Assembly: GCA_025363435.1 (NCBI GenBank)
Contig: JANYDY010000105.1
Span: 1-52,196 of the forward strand
Reading direction: 5' to 3'
Source of the DNA: Betaproteobacteria bacterium
GTDB taxonomy: Bacteria; Pseudomonadota; Gammaproteobacteria; Burkholderiales; SG8-41
Length of the DNA stretch: 52,196 bases
Shown here one piece after another: positions 1-8,127 of the stretch; the stretch's first letter is position 1, and each line of letters starts with the position of its first letter. The notes beneath the pieces are model-generated. The model searched no databases. It worked only from the letters and a program-made list of their open reading frames with translations, and had not been told where the DNA came from. Both the position numbers and the translations under genes were made by a program.

Positions 1-337
1 CGAACAGGTAGTAGAAATCGATCGGTAAGGCACCATGATAGAATACAATGAGCATCGGCCCTTCAGTTGGAATATGTTCCAGACCTTCGACTTCATAGCC
101 TACCGCCGCGGTCATCGCCTCGACATCGGCTGCGCGCGTGACATCGGCTTTAAGCGCCAGCGCGCTGCCGCCGGCCGCGGTAATGATCGCAGTAACGCGT
201 TCGATCTCGGCAACGTTGCGCGCCACTACCGCGACTTTCGCACCTTCGCGCGCGAACGTGACCGCGGTGGTTTCGCCGATACCGGCACTCGCACCCGTCA
301 CAATCGCAACGGATCCGGCAAGTCTGCCTGCTGACAT
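1..337 (-). CDS. Truncated chimeric ORF: SDR N-terminus joined in frame to an LPLAT-like acyltransferase (5' part only)
   Basis: The reading frame starts at the ATG whose complement is 335-337 and runs off the left edge without a stop (112 codons seen). Residues 1 to about 80 are a classical short-chain dehydrogenase N-terminus: the nucleotide-binding glycine motif TGASAGIG, an Arg after strand 2, and an ADVT segment. The frame then passes directly, with no linker, into GYEVEGLEHIPTEGP and FYHGALPIDFYYL. That sequence resembles motif I of membrane-bound lysophospholipid/TMEM68-like acyltransferases, including the HGALPID histidine/aspartate pair. The SDR part stops before the NNAG and YxxxK motifs, so it cannot be a working dehydrogenase as read. 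It is either a deletion fusion or an assembly join near nt 95-100. A Bug gene diverges on the other side. Confidence 0.6.
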   Translation of the reverse strand, partial: MSAGRLAGSVAIVTGASAGIGETTAVTFAREGAKVAVVARNVAEIERVTAIITAAGGSALALKADVTRAADVEAMTAAVGYEVEGLEHIPTEGPMLIVFYHGALPIDFYYLF

Positions 338-601
338 GAAATCTCTCTCCGGAAATAAAGCCGGCGGATCAAAAAATACACGCGCCACCGGGGCGCGCAT
401 CTACCGCTCGAATAATGCATTATGCTACGACACCGGCTGAAATACCGGCGCTGCAAACGACTTTAGCCGCGCACCTTGCGGTTAGCCAGCAAGCGGCGGA
501 TAAAATCAGTCTTAATCCCGGAATTCATAATCGGGACCGGATAATTAGCGCAGCAGATTGCGCCGTCGCGCGTGTCTGCAGTCATGCGGGAGGAAGTCGT
601 G
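338..601. other. Divergent intergenic region with palindrome ATAATGCATTAT
   Basis: This 264-bp gap separates the minus-strand SDR-like frame from the plus-strand Bug gene. It contains a perfect 12-bp palindrome, ATAATGCATTAT, at 412-423, in an AT-richer patch, and a GC hairpin CGCGCC/GGCGCG just before it. The palindrome could be an operator for a dimeric regulator of the divergent genes, but no regulator gene is adjacent. The Shine-Dalgarno GGGAGGAAG at 588-596 belongs to the Bug gene. No convincing coding frame is seen. Confidence 0.4.
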
Positions 602-1567
602 ATGCGATTATTGCGGATTGCCGGCGTTTTAATGCTGGCCATCGCCGCGCCGGCACTCGCGCAATCAAGCTACCCGGCGAAACCGATACGCCTGCTGGTG
701 CCCTACCCGGCCGGCGGCTCATTCGATATTTTCGCGCGTGTTATCGCGCAGAAACTCTCGATCGCTTTCGACCGCCAGATGGTGGTCGACAATCGCGGCG
801 GCGCCAGCGGCATCATCGCCGCCGAACTGGTGGCGCGCGCTGCGCCTGATGGTCATACGCTGCTGTTCGGCGGCGCCGGCACGCTGTCGATCCAGCCGGC
901 GATGTCGGCAAAGCTGCCGTACGACGCGATCAAGGACTTTGCACCGGTCAGCATGGTTGCGACTGCACCGCACATACTCGTCGTGCATCCGGCGCTACCG
1001 GTGAAAAGCGTGCAGGACCTGATCGCGCTCGCCAGGGCAAAGCCCGGCACGCTCAACTACGCAACCGGTGGCAGCGGCGGCCCGCCGCATCTCGCTGCAG
1101 AACAATTCCGCTTCATGACCGGCACCGATATGGTTCACGTGCCGTACAACGGCGGCGCGCAAGCCACTACTGCAACGGTCGGTGGGCAGGTGCAGCTATA
1201 TTTTTCGAGCATGGCCTCGGCGCTGCCGTTGATCAAGGAAGGCCGTTTGCGCGGCATCGCCGTAACGGGTGCAAACCGCACCGCCGCGGCGCCGGAATTT
1301 CCGACCATCGCAGAGTCGGGCGTCCCCGGCTACGAACTGCTGACGTGGTTTGCGGTGGTCGCGCCGACGGCAACGCCCAAAACAATCATTGCGCGGCTCA
1401 ACGGCGAAATCGTCAAAGCCGTTGATGCCGCCGACACGCGCAAACGATTTCTCGATCTCGCCACCGATCCGGCGAGCAGCACGCCGCAGGAACTCGGTAA
1501 TTTCATGCGCAGCGAAATAACCAAATGGCGCCAGCTCATCAAGAGCGCCAATATCAAGGGAGAGTAG
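602..1567 (+). CDS. Bug/TctC-family periplasmic solute-binding protein
   Basis: Tripartite tricarboxylate transporter receptor (Bug family), 321 aa. It would bind a small organic acid or amide in the periplasm. The start ATG at 602 follows GGGAGGAAG by 5 bases and opens a signal peptide ending ALAQSSYP. The family blocks follow in order: YPAKPIRLLVPYPAGGSFD, VVDNRGGASG, APDGHTLL, a KLPYDAIKDFAPVS block, VHVPYNGG and PEFPTIAESGVPGY. The length is normal for the family. It is followed 3 bp later by an amidohydrolase, which suggests the ligand is processed by that enzyme. No tctA or tctB membrane gene is nearby. The substrate cannot be told from sequence. Confidence 0.93.
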   Translation: MRLLRIAGVLMLAIAAPALAQSSYPAKPIRLLVPYPAGGSFDIFARVIAQKLSIAFDRQMVVDNRGGASGIIAAELVARAAPDGHTLLFGGAGTLSIQPAMSAKLPYDAIKDFAPVSMVATAPHILVVHPALPVKSVQDLIALARAKPGTLNYATGGSGGPPHLAAEQFRFMTGTDMVHVPYNGGAQATTATVGGQVQLYFSSMASALPLIKEGRLRGIAVTGANRTAAAPEFPTIAESGVPGYELLTWFAVVAPTATPKTIIARLNGEIVKAVDAADTRKRFLDLATDPASSTPQELGNFMRSEITKWRQLIKSANIKGE

Positions 1568-1570
1568 GCA

Positions 1571-2569
1571 TTGGGCAAACCCCGCATCATCGATCTGCAT
1601 AACCATGTAATTCCGCTGACGCTGATAGACGCCGCGCGCAAGGAGCCCGGCCGCTTCGGCATGCGTGTAGAAGACCGCGACGGCAAGATCTTCTACGAAC
1701 GGCGGGGCCATCTTACCGAACTGCGGCCCGCGTTCTGCAATATCGACGCCAAGCTCGCGGCGATGGATGAAATGGGCATTGATGTCGCCGCGATCTCGGC
1801 GGCACCGCCGATTTTTTTGCATCACCTGCCCGTCGATGCCGCGGCGCCGGCGGCAAGCCTCATCAACGACGGCATCGCGCAAATGGTGGCGAAAAATCCG
1901 GTGCGGCTGCGCGGCATGGCCTATCTGCCGATGCAGCATCCGGACGCCGCCATCGCCGAACTCGAACGCGTGGTGCGCGAATACCGGTTCAAATCGGTTG
2001 AAATCGCCACCACCATCGATGGCGCCCAACTCGCCGAGAAAAAATTCCGCCCTGTTCTGCGCACCATCGAACAGCTCGGCTGCTTCGTTTTCACGCATCC
2101 GTACCAATGCAGCGCCAAGGGCGGCATGGATGACTACGATTTCTATAATCTGCTCGGTTTTCCGTTCGATACCACGCTGATGGTGTCGCATTTGATGTTC
2201 AGCGGCGCGCTTGATGAATTGAAGACGCTGAAAATCGTGCTCTCGCACGGCGGCGGTTATATTCCGTATCAGATCGGCCGTCTCGCCCACGGCCATAAAC
2301 TGCGCGCCAGCACGCGCCGCGATTCGAAAACCTCGCCGGCCGATTTGCTGCGGCGTTTTTATTTCGATGCACTGACGCACGATGCGCAGGCCACGCGCTA
2401 CCTGATCGACAAGGTCGGCGCCGACCATGTGGTAATCGGCACCGACCACCCGTTCGACATGGGACCGGAAAACCTGCGCGCTTCGATCGATGCCATACCG
2501 GGATTGAGCGCCGACGAACGCGCACAGATCTGCGAGCGCACCGCGGCGGCGCTGCTCGGCGAAAGCTGA
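1571..2569 (+). CDS. Amidohydrolase family protein (ACMSD-like, metal-dependent)
   Basis: 332-aa protein of the amidohydrolase-2 / ACMSD-like TIM-barrel superfamily, cytoplasmic. These enzymes decarboxylate or hydrolyse cyclic or aromatic carboxylates. The N-terminal metal motif is DLHNHVIP (H10, H12). Further conserved His residues lie in FTHPYQC (about 175) and SHGGGY (about 227), and the C-terminal metal Asp is in IGTDHPFDMG (about 290). The start is TTG at 1571, 3 bp after the Bug stop, preceded by AAGGGAGAG; no ATG lies nearer. Its tight coupling to the Bug gene suggests one uptake-and-breakdown unit. The exact reaction is unknown; decarboxylase activity is as likely as hydrolysis. Confidence 0.88.
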   Translation: MGKPRIIDLHNHVIPLTLIDAARKEPGRFGMRVEDRDGKIFYERRGHLTELRPAFCNIDAKLAAMDEMGIDVAAISAAPPIFLHHLPVDAAAPAASLINDGIAQMVAKNPVRLRGMAYLPMQHPDAAIAELERVVREYRFKSVEIATTIDGAQLAEKKFRPVLRTIEQLGCFVFTHPYQCSAKGGMDDYDFYNLLGFPFDTTLMVSHLMFSGALDELKTLKIVLSHGGGYIPYQIGRLAHGHKLRASTRRDSKTSPADLLRRFYFDALTHDAQATRYLIDKVGADHVVIGTDHPFDMGPENLRASIDAIPGLSADERAQICERTAAALLGES

Positions 2570-2644
2570 ACGCGACACCCCGTTGTGCTATGCTTTGCCC
2601 CCGCAAACGCACTACCGCAACGGCCTGTATTTATGGAGACCACC

Positions 2645-3199
2645 ATGCGCATGGAAGTTCACGTTCACGGCACCGCATTCATGTGCAAGGGCGTGCATCT
2701 GAGCCAGATCGAAGACGCTTTGCGCCCGTGGCTCGACTATCTTGAAGTCGATGGCATCGCCAAAGTGCAAAGCATGGAGCGCGAAGAGCCCGGCATCCAG
2801 TTCGACCCGAAAGAACAGGCGCTTGATATGTGCTGGACCGGCGAAGTCGGCCGCAGCTTTCATCACCGCCTGAAAGAAGCCTTCACCGCGCTGGGCCCGC
2901 TACTTGATTACGCCTCCGAAGTTACCGTGACCTATTATCAGGACAGCGGCAAGGAAGAATTCCAGCAGGTCTTCATCGGGCCGAGCGCCGAAGCGATCCA
3001 TGAAATTCGCCGCCAGTGCGTCGAGGAAGATCTGATCGGTCTGATGTCGGCGCATTTCGACAAGGGCCGCGTCGACCGCGTCGTCGGCATCGTCAACCAG
3101 ATGTTCGACGAAGACTGGAAAAGCCGCCCCGCCACCGACAAGGAAACCGTTGCGGCGCCGGCATTGTCACCGCATCCGCGCAACCGGCATCTGCACTAG
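2645..3199 (+). CDS. Conserved hypothetical protein (DUF6806-like)
   Basis: 184-aa soluble protein without signal peptide or membrane segment. The start ATG at 2645 follows GGAG at 2635-2638; an upstream frame extension back to 2585 has no ribosome site. It opens with MEVHVHGTAF, then an EEPGIQFDPKEQALDMCW block, a VTVTYYQDS strand and a C-terminal acidic/helical segment ending in a Pro/His-rich tail. From memory this matches a betaproteobacterial family labelled DUF6806; this is not certain. It lies between the amidohydrolase and a second hypothetical, all on one strand with short gaps, so it is probably co-transcribed. Function unknown. Confidence 0.75.
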   Translation: MRMEVHVHGTAFMCKGVHLSQIEDALRPWLDYLEVDGIAKVQSMEREEPGIQFDPKEQALDMCWTGEVGRSFHHRLKEAFTALGPLLDYASEVTVTYYQDSGKEEFQQVFIGPSAEAIHEIRRQCVEEDLIGLMSAHFDKGRVDRVVGIVNQMFDEDWKSRPATDKETVAAPALSPHPRNRHLH

Positions 3200-3258
3200 C
3201 CGGTTCACGAACTGCAGCGGCCCGCACCGCCACGCGTTCGCCGCAAAAGACGCCCGCC

Positions 3259-3873
3259 ATGGACGACATCGTTAAACAGGCGATGGCCAAATGGCCGAAT
3301 GTGCCGGCGGTCTACGGCTGGCTGAGTCTCGACCGGCGCGGCATCTGGCGCATCAAGGGCGACACGGTCGGCAGCCCGATCATCGCCGGCTTCATCAGCC
3401 GCAACTACGGTCATGACGCGCAGGGGCGCTGGTTTTTTCAAAACGGCCCGCAGCGCGTATACGTCGCGCTTGATTACACGCCTTACGTTTATCATATCGT
3501 CTGGAACGGCGATGCGGCGGCACCGCTGCAGATCGAAACGCATACCGGCGCGCCGGTACGCGGCATAAACGGCGCGTGGATCGATGAAACAGGCGTGCTG
3601 CTGCTCGCCACCGAACACGGTGCCGGCATGCTCGACGACCGCAATCTCGAACAGTTGCTACCGTTTTTCAGCAACAGCGCCGGGCGCGCACTCGATGAAG
3701 AAAGCGTCGCCGCAGGCATCGAAAATTTGCAGACGGGCGCCGCAGCCGATATCGGCCTTTGCTATGCAGGCAAGCGTGCCGCGCTGCACGCTATCGCAGC
3801 AGCCGGTGTTGCGGCAAAATTCAACTTCACGCAGCAGCCGGCGGCAGCGCCCGGCGAAGAAGCCTGCAATTAG
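3259..3873 (+). CDS. Conserved hypothetical protein (DUF2946-type family of betaproteobacteria)
   Basis: 204-aa cytoplasmic protein that opens MDDIVKQAMAKWPNVPAVYG and has the block GRWFFQNGPQRVYVALDYTP, which I associate from memory with a Burkholderiales family labelled DUF2946. The ATG at 3259 was chosen because MDDIVKQAM is the usual family beginning. The frame stays open upstream to about 3016, but that part overlaps the preceding gene and reads as low-complexity Arg/Pro. No catalytic motif is recognised. The C-terminal 40 residues are Ala-rich. It sits 59 bp after the DUF6806-like gene and 42 bp before the aldolase gene. Confidence 0.78.
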   Translation: MDDIVKQAMAKWPNVPAVYGWLSLDRRGIWRIKGDTVGSPIIAGFISRNYGHDAQGRWFFQNGPQRVYVALDYTPYVYHIVWNGDAAAPLQIETHTGAPVRGINGAWIDETGVLLLATEHGAGMLDDRNLEQLLPFFSNSAGRALDEESVAAGIENLQTGAAADIGLCYAGKRAALHAIAAAGVAAKFNFTQQPAAAPGEEACN

Positions 3874-3915
3874 AACCGCGTCACCCGATATCCAATAAAA
3901 AGGCAAACCGCGACC

Positions 3916-4599
3916 ATGAACGCCGATGAAAAAGAACTGCGTACAAAAATGCTCAAAGGCTGGCGCTTTCTCTACCAGCGCGGCTTTATCGAAGGTTTCG
4001 GCCATATCAGCGGCCGCCTGCCGGGCTCGAAAACATTTCTGCTGACGCGTCATTCGCTCGGCCTCAAGGCCGCTTCCAGCGATCTGATCACGGTTGATCT
4101 TGACGGCCACAAGCTCGCCGGGCGCGGCGATATCCCGGGCGAGTACCCGATACACTCGGAAATCTTCCGTGCGCGACCCGACATCTGCAGCATCATTCAC
4201 TATCACGGCATGCACGCCACCGCGTTCACCACCAGCGAAATCAAATTGAAACCCATCCATATCATGGGCACCATTTTCGCCGACGGCCTGCCGGTTTATC
4301 CCGACCCGCGCCTGGTGCAAAACAAGCTGCGCGGTGAGGCGCTGGCGCAAACGCTGGGCACACACCGTGCCGCCCTGCTGCGCGCGCACGGTGTGGTTGT
4401 TACCGGCGGCAGTGTCGAGCAAGCCATCACCGCGGCGTTCATGATCGAAGAGAACGCGCATCGCGCCTTTATTGCCTGTGCGATGGGCAAGCCGATCTGG
4501 ATCGACGACAACCTCGCCCTCGATGCGATGGGCGAGCTGCTGAAAAGCGGCGGCCCGTTCCGGCGCGTGTGGGCCATGGTCGAAGGTGAAACGAAGTGA
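3916..4599 (+). CDS. Class II aldolase/adducin family protein
   Basis: 227-aa zinc-dependent aldolase-fold enzyme of the L-fuculose-phosphate aldolase/adducin family. The zinc-site pattern is present: HSE at residues 80-82, H95 and H97 in HYHGMH, and H158 in RAHGVVV. Such proteins cleave or decarboxylate phosphorylated or hydroxylated carbonyl compounds. Length is normal. Its TGA overlaps the GTG start of the following Bug gene (4 bases), so translation is probably coupled. That pairing suggests action on a compound delivered by the binding protein. Aldolase versus decarboxylase cannot be decided from sequence. Confidence 0.88.
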   Translation: MNADEKELRTKMLKGWRFLYQRGFIEGFGHISGRLPGSKTFLLTRHSLGLKAASSDLITVDLDGHKLAGRGDIPGEYPIHSEIFRARPDICSIIHYHGMHATAFTTSEIKLKPIHIMGTIFADGLPVYPDPRLVQNKLRGEALAQTLGTHRAALLRAHGVVVTGGSVEQAITAAFMIEENAHRAFIACAMGKPIWIDDNLALDAMGELLKSGGPFRRVWAMVEGETK

Positions 4600-5549
4600 G
4601 GCGCGCGCGCAGCGCCATCGCGGCAGCCCTGTGCATTGCCGCGCCGGTTTTCGCGCAAAGTTATCCGGTCAAACCGATCCGCCTGCTGCTGCCCTTTGCC
4701 GGTGGCACCGATGTAGTCGGCCGTCTGATCGCGCTGAAACTGTCGCCGGCGCTCGGTCAGCAGGTAGTGCCGGATCCGCGCCTCGGCGCCGGCGGCAATA
4801 TCGCGCATGATGCCGTCGCCAAAGCCGCGCCCGACGGCTACACGCTGCTGATGGCGGCGCCGCCGGTCGTCATCAATCCGAATCTGAATGCGAAAGCGGG
4901 CTTTGATCCGTTGCGCGATTTTGCCGCGGTCGCCGTGCTGGGGTCCATCCCCAATGTGCTGGTCGTCCATCCGTCGGTGCCGGCGAAGTCGCTGCAGGAA
5001 TTGATCAGGATCGCAAAAAGCAAACCCGGCAAACTGACTTATGGTTCGGGCGGCGTCGGTTCGGTCAATCAGCTCGCCGCCGAATTGATGAAGTCGCTGA
5101 CCAGGACGAACATTCTGCACGTGCCGTACAAAAGTGCGACGGTGGGCCTGGTCGGCGCGATGAGCGGCGAAGTCGATATCGTCATCGTCGCCAGTTCCAG
5201 CGTGGTGCCTTACGCCAAAGAAAACCGTATTCGCCCGCTGGCGATACTCGATGTCAAACGCATCGCCTCGCTGCCGCAAGTGCCGACCAGTGCCGAATCC
5301 GGCATGCCGCAACTGGTCGCGGTCAACTGGTACATGCTGCTGGCGCCGGCTGCAACGCCGCGCGCGATTATTGAACGCCTCAACACCGAGTCGGTAAAAG
5401 CGATGGCGCTGGCCGATACGCGCGAACGCCTTGCCGCCATGGGCGGCGAACCGGCCAGCGCGACGCCCGAGCAGGCAGCGGATTTTCTGAAAAACGAATA
5501 CGAGCGCTGGGGCCGCGTCATCCGCGATGGCGGCATCAAGGCGGAGTGA
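4596..5549 (+). CDS. Bug/TctC-family solute-binding protein, divergent subtype (tandem copy 1)
   Basis: 317 aa, signal peptide ending PVFAQSYP, then Bug blocks PVKPIRLLLPF, APDGYTLLMAAPP, HVPYKSA and PTSAESGMPQ. Start is GTG at 4596, overlapping the aldolase stop. Two usual ligand-loop features are altered. The loop after the first strand is short (PFAGGTD, where relatives have PFPAGGxTD), and the common VDNRPGAGG block reads VPDPRLGAGG. The next gene encodes a close relative with the same substitution, so the pair is probably an old tandem duplication with a changed ligand. Its own stop overlaps a possible GTG of copy 2. Confidence 0.92.
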   Translation: MRRARSAIAAALCIAAPVFAQSYPVKPIRLLLPFAGGTDVVGRLIALKLSPALGQQVVPDPRLGAGGNIAHDAVAKAAPDGYTLLMAAPPVVINPNLNAKAGFDPLRDFAAVAVLGSIPNVLVVHPSVPAKSLQELIRIAKSKPGKLTYGSGGVGSVNQLAAELMKSLTRTNILHVPYKSATVGLVGAMSGEVDIVIVASSSVVPYAKENRIRPLAILDVKRIASLPQVPTSAESGMPQLVAVNWYMLLAPAATPRAIIERLNTESVKAMALADTRERLAAMGGEPASATPEQAADFLKNEYERWGRVIRDGGIKAE

Positions 5550-5554
5550 AGACG

Positions 5555-6517
5555 ATGCGAGCCACATCATTGATCGCCGGTGCAATACTGCTCGTCGCTA
5601 ACGGCACAGCAGCCGGCCAGAGCTATCCGGTGAAACCGATTCGTATCGCCATGCCCTTTTCTACCGGCGGCACCGATTTTGTCACGCGCTGGCTGGCGCT
5701 GAAACTCGCACCCGTGCTCGGCCAGCAGATCGTGCCCGAACCACGCACCGGCGCCGGCGGCAATATTGCCTTCGAACTGGTCGCCAAAGCCGCCCCCGAC
5801 GGATATACACTGCTGATGGCGCCGCCGCCGCTGGTGGTGAACCCGACGCTCTATGGCAAAGTGCCGTACGATCCCTTCCGCGATTTTGCACCCATCATTT
5901 TGTGCGCGGCGATCCCGACGCTGCTGGTGTCGCATCCGTCGGTGCCGGCGAAAAACCTGCGTGAACTGATTGAGATCGCGCGCAAGAACCCGAACAAGCT
6001 CTCTTACGCTTCGGGCGGCATCGGCTCGACGCCGCATCTGTCGGGCGAACTGCTGAAGTCGCTGAGCAAAACGCAAATCGTCCACGTGCCGTACAAAGGC
6101 GGCGCGCTGGGTCTGGTCGGCGCGATGAGCGGCGAAGTCGATATCGTTTTCACTACCATGTCGGCGGCCGCCGCCGCCTACGTCAACAACAACAAGATGC
6201 GCGGCATCGCCATGCTCGACGTGAAGCGTGTGGTGTCGATTCCGCAGGTGCCGACGTCGGCCGAGGCCGGACTGCCGCAACTCATCGCCATCAATTGGTA
6301 CATTCTGGCGGCCCCCGCCGGCACGCCGCGCGACATCATCGACCGGCTCAACGCCGAAACGGCGAAAGTAATGCAGACGGCAGAGACACGCGAACGCCTG
6401 CTCGCCGTCGGCGGCGAACCGTCGACCAGCACGCCGGAACAGGCGGCGGAATTCGTACGCAGCGAATATGCGCGCTGGGGCAAAGTCATCAAGGACGCCG
6501 GCATCCGCGCCGAATAA
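5555..6517 (+). CDS. Bug/TctC-family solute-binding protein, divergent subtype (tandem copy 2)
   Basis: 320 aa, signal peptide ending TAAGQSYP, then PVKPIRIAMPFSTGGTD, VPEPRTGAGGN, APDGYTLLMAPPP and HVPYKGG. It shares long stretches with copy 1, for example LVGAMSGEVDIV and the QVPTSAE region, showing duplication. The DNR signature of other Bugs is replaced by EPR. ATG at 5555 is preferred because GGAG lies 8 bases before it; a GTG at 5546 overlapping the previous stop is possible. The stop TAA shares a base with the ATG of the HAD gene (TAATG). Ligand unknown. Confidence 0.92.
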   Translation: MRATSLIAGAILLVANGTAAGQSYPVKPIRIAMPFSTGGTDFVTRWLALKLAPVLGQQIVPEPRTGAGGNIAFELVAKAAPDGYTLLMAPPPLVVNPTLYGKVPYDPFRDFAPIILCAAIPTLLVSHPSVPAKNLRELIEIARKNPNKLSYASGGIGSTPHLSGELLKSLSKTQIVHVPYKGGALGLVGAMSGEVDIVFTTMSAAAAAYVNNNKMRGIAMLDVKRVVSIPQVPTSAEAGLPQLIAINWYILAAPAGTPRDIIDRLNAETAKVMQTAETRERLLAVGGEPSTSTPEQAAEFVRSEYARWGKVIKDAGIRAE

Positions 6518-7311
6518 TGCTGCCGCTCGCGGAATTTACACTGCAGTCGCGCCGCGGCATTCATAGCGTGCTGTGCGACATCGACGACACGCTGACGACT
6601 GACGGCCTGCTCACCGCCGCCGCCTATGCGGCGATGGAGTCTTTGCAGAGCGCAGGGTTGCGCGTCATACCGGTGACCGGACGCCCGGCCGGCTGGTGCG
6701 ACCACATCGCGCGCATGTGGCCGGTGGACGCGGTGGTCGGTGAAAACGGCGCATTTTATTTTCGCTACGATCGCAGCGTGCGGAAAATACAGCGTTGCTA
6801 CGCCGACGACGCCGGTTTACGCGCCGCCAACCGCCAGCACCTCGCCGCGATCGGTGAACGCATCGTTGCCACGGTGCCGGGCACTGCTATCGCCGCCGAC
6901 CAGCACTACCGCGAGACCGACATCGCGATCGATTTCTGCGAGGACGTGCCGCGCCTGCCCGCCAACACTGTCGCACGCATCGTCACGCTGATGCAGGACT
7001 CAGGCCTGACTGCCAAGGTGAGTTCAATCCACGTCAACGGCTGGTTCGGCCGCTACGACAAGCTCGGCATGACGCGCAAGCTGTTTGCCGATTGCTTCGG
7101 CAGCGACCTTGATCAGGACAACGAGAAAATCGCCTTCATCGGCGATTCGCCGAATGATGCGCCACTGTTCGGTTTTTTTCGCAATTCAGTCGGCGTCGCC
7201 AATGTGCGCGTCTTTACCGGCGCTATCGACGTCTCGCCCGCGTATGTGACGCAGTCAGTCAGTGGCGCCGGCTTCTGCGAATTTGCCGCAGCGCTGCTGG
7301 CCGCCCGTTAA
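6517..7311 (+). CDS. HAD-superfamily (type IIB) sugar/phosphate phosphatase-like hydrolase
   Basis: 264 aa, cytoplasmic. HAD motif I is DIDDTLTTDG (residues 21-30), with the nucleophile Asp21 and acid Asp23. Motif II is probably VTGRP, the Lys is in GRYDKLGM (about 180) and motif IV is GDSPNDAPLF (about 209). The cap between motifs II and III is the IIB type found in sucrose-phosphatase, trehalose-6-phosphatase and mannosyl-3-phosphoglycerate phosphatase. ATG at 6517 overlaps the preceding stop by one base. It ends a plus-strand run and converges on phnE with 6 bp between stops. The substrate is probably a phosphorylated sugar or glycerate; specificity is not evident. Confidence 0.87.
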   Translation: MLPLAEFTLQSRRGIHSVLCDIDDTLTTDGLLTAAAYAAMESLQSAGLRVIPVTGRPAGWCDHIARMWPVDAVVGENGAFYFRYDRSVRKIQRCYADDAGLRAANRQHLAAIGERIVATVPGTAIAADQHYRETDIAIDFCEDVPRLPANTVARIVTLMQDSGLTAKVSSIHVNGWFGRYDKLGMTRKLFADCFGSDLDQDNEKIAFIGDSPNDAPLFGFFRNSVGVANVRVFTGAIDVSPAYVTQSVSGAGFCEFAAALLAAR

Positions 7312-7317
7312 GCCATC

Positions 7318-8124
7318 TCAGAGTATGCGCTGGCGGATCGCCGTGACGACAATCTCGGCGACGATTACCACAGTGAAGATCGCCAGCAGCACCATCGCCA
7401 CGCGATCCCACTGAAACAGATTCATCGCGGTATCGAGCGCCATGCCGATGCCGCCGGCGCCGACGAGGCCAAGCACTGCCGATTCGCGCACATTGATGTC
7501 CCAGCGAAACAGCACCACCGACCAGAATGCCGGCTGGATCTGCGGCCAGTAGCCGAAGGTCAGCGCCGACAGCCACGGCGCGCCGCTCGCCTCCAGCGCT
7601 TCTATGGTGCCGCGATTGGCCTCCTCGACCGCTTCGCCGACCAGCTTGCCGACGAAACCCACCGAACGAAAAGCAATGGCGAGCGTGCCGGCCAGCGCGC
7701 CGGGGCCGAATACCGCCACAAACAACAGCGCCCACACCAGTGAATTGACCGAGCGGCTCGACACCAGAAGCAGGCGCGCAATGTGATTGAGCAGACGGTT
7801 GGGCACAATATTGTGCGCAGCCGCGAGCCCGATCGGAAAAGCGATGACGACTGAAATAATGGTACCCAGCGTGGCGATATGCAGCGTCTCGATCAGCGCC
7901 TCATGCACGCCTTTCGGATAATACGAAAACGCTACCGGCCACATGCGCCGCAGCAAATCGGCCATCTGCTCGGGCGCATCGAGCAAAAACTCCGGAATGA
8001 CTTCGATGGTCTGTATGGATACGACGATCGCTGTTACCAGCCCGAGATACACGGCAAAACGCGCCAAGCGCTGCGCCGGCGTGAAACGGCGCCAGACTTT
8101 CTCTTCAAGAGTCGCCGCGTTCAC
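7318..8124 (-). CDS. phnE: Phosphonate-type ABC transporter permease (PhnE, distal copy)
   Basis: 268-aa inner-membrane permease with about six hydrophobic segments and the EAA loop GKLVGEAVEEANRGTIEAL followed by GAPWLSALTFGYWPQ, which contacts the ATPase. This is the PhnE family of phosphonate/phosphite importers. It lies 3 bp after the other permease gene in the same direction (phnD-phnC-phnE-phnE). The two permeases are different sequences, not a recent duplication, and probably form a heterodimer. The start at 8124 gives MNAATLEEKVW, a normal N-terminal amphipathic lead. Confidence 0.92.
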   Translation of the reverse strand: MNAATLEEKVWRRFTPAQRLARFAVYLGLVTAIVVSIQTIEVIPEFLLDAPEQMADLLRRMWPVAFSYYPKGVHEALIETLHIATLGTIISVVIAFPIGLAAAHNIVPNRLLNHIARLLLVSSRSVNSLVWALLFVAVFGPGALAGTLAIAFRSVGFVGKLVGEAVEEANRGTIEALEASGAPWLSALTFGYWPQIQPAFWSVVLFRWDINVRESAVLGLVGAGGIGMALDTAMNLFQWDRVAMVLLAIFTVVIVAEIVVTAIRQRIL

Positions 8125-8127
8125 GCT

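Noticed and set aside
1196-2578. A 460-codon minus-strand frame opposite the amidohydrolase
   Set aside because: Composition is Arg/Ala/His-rich without motifs, and it would overlap two well-supported plus-strand genes.
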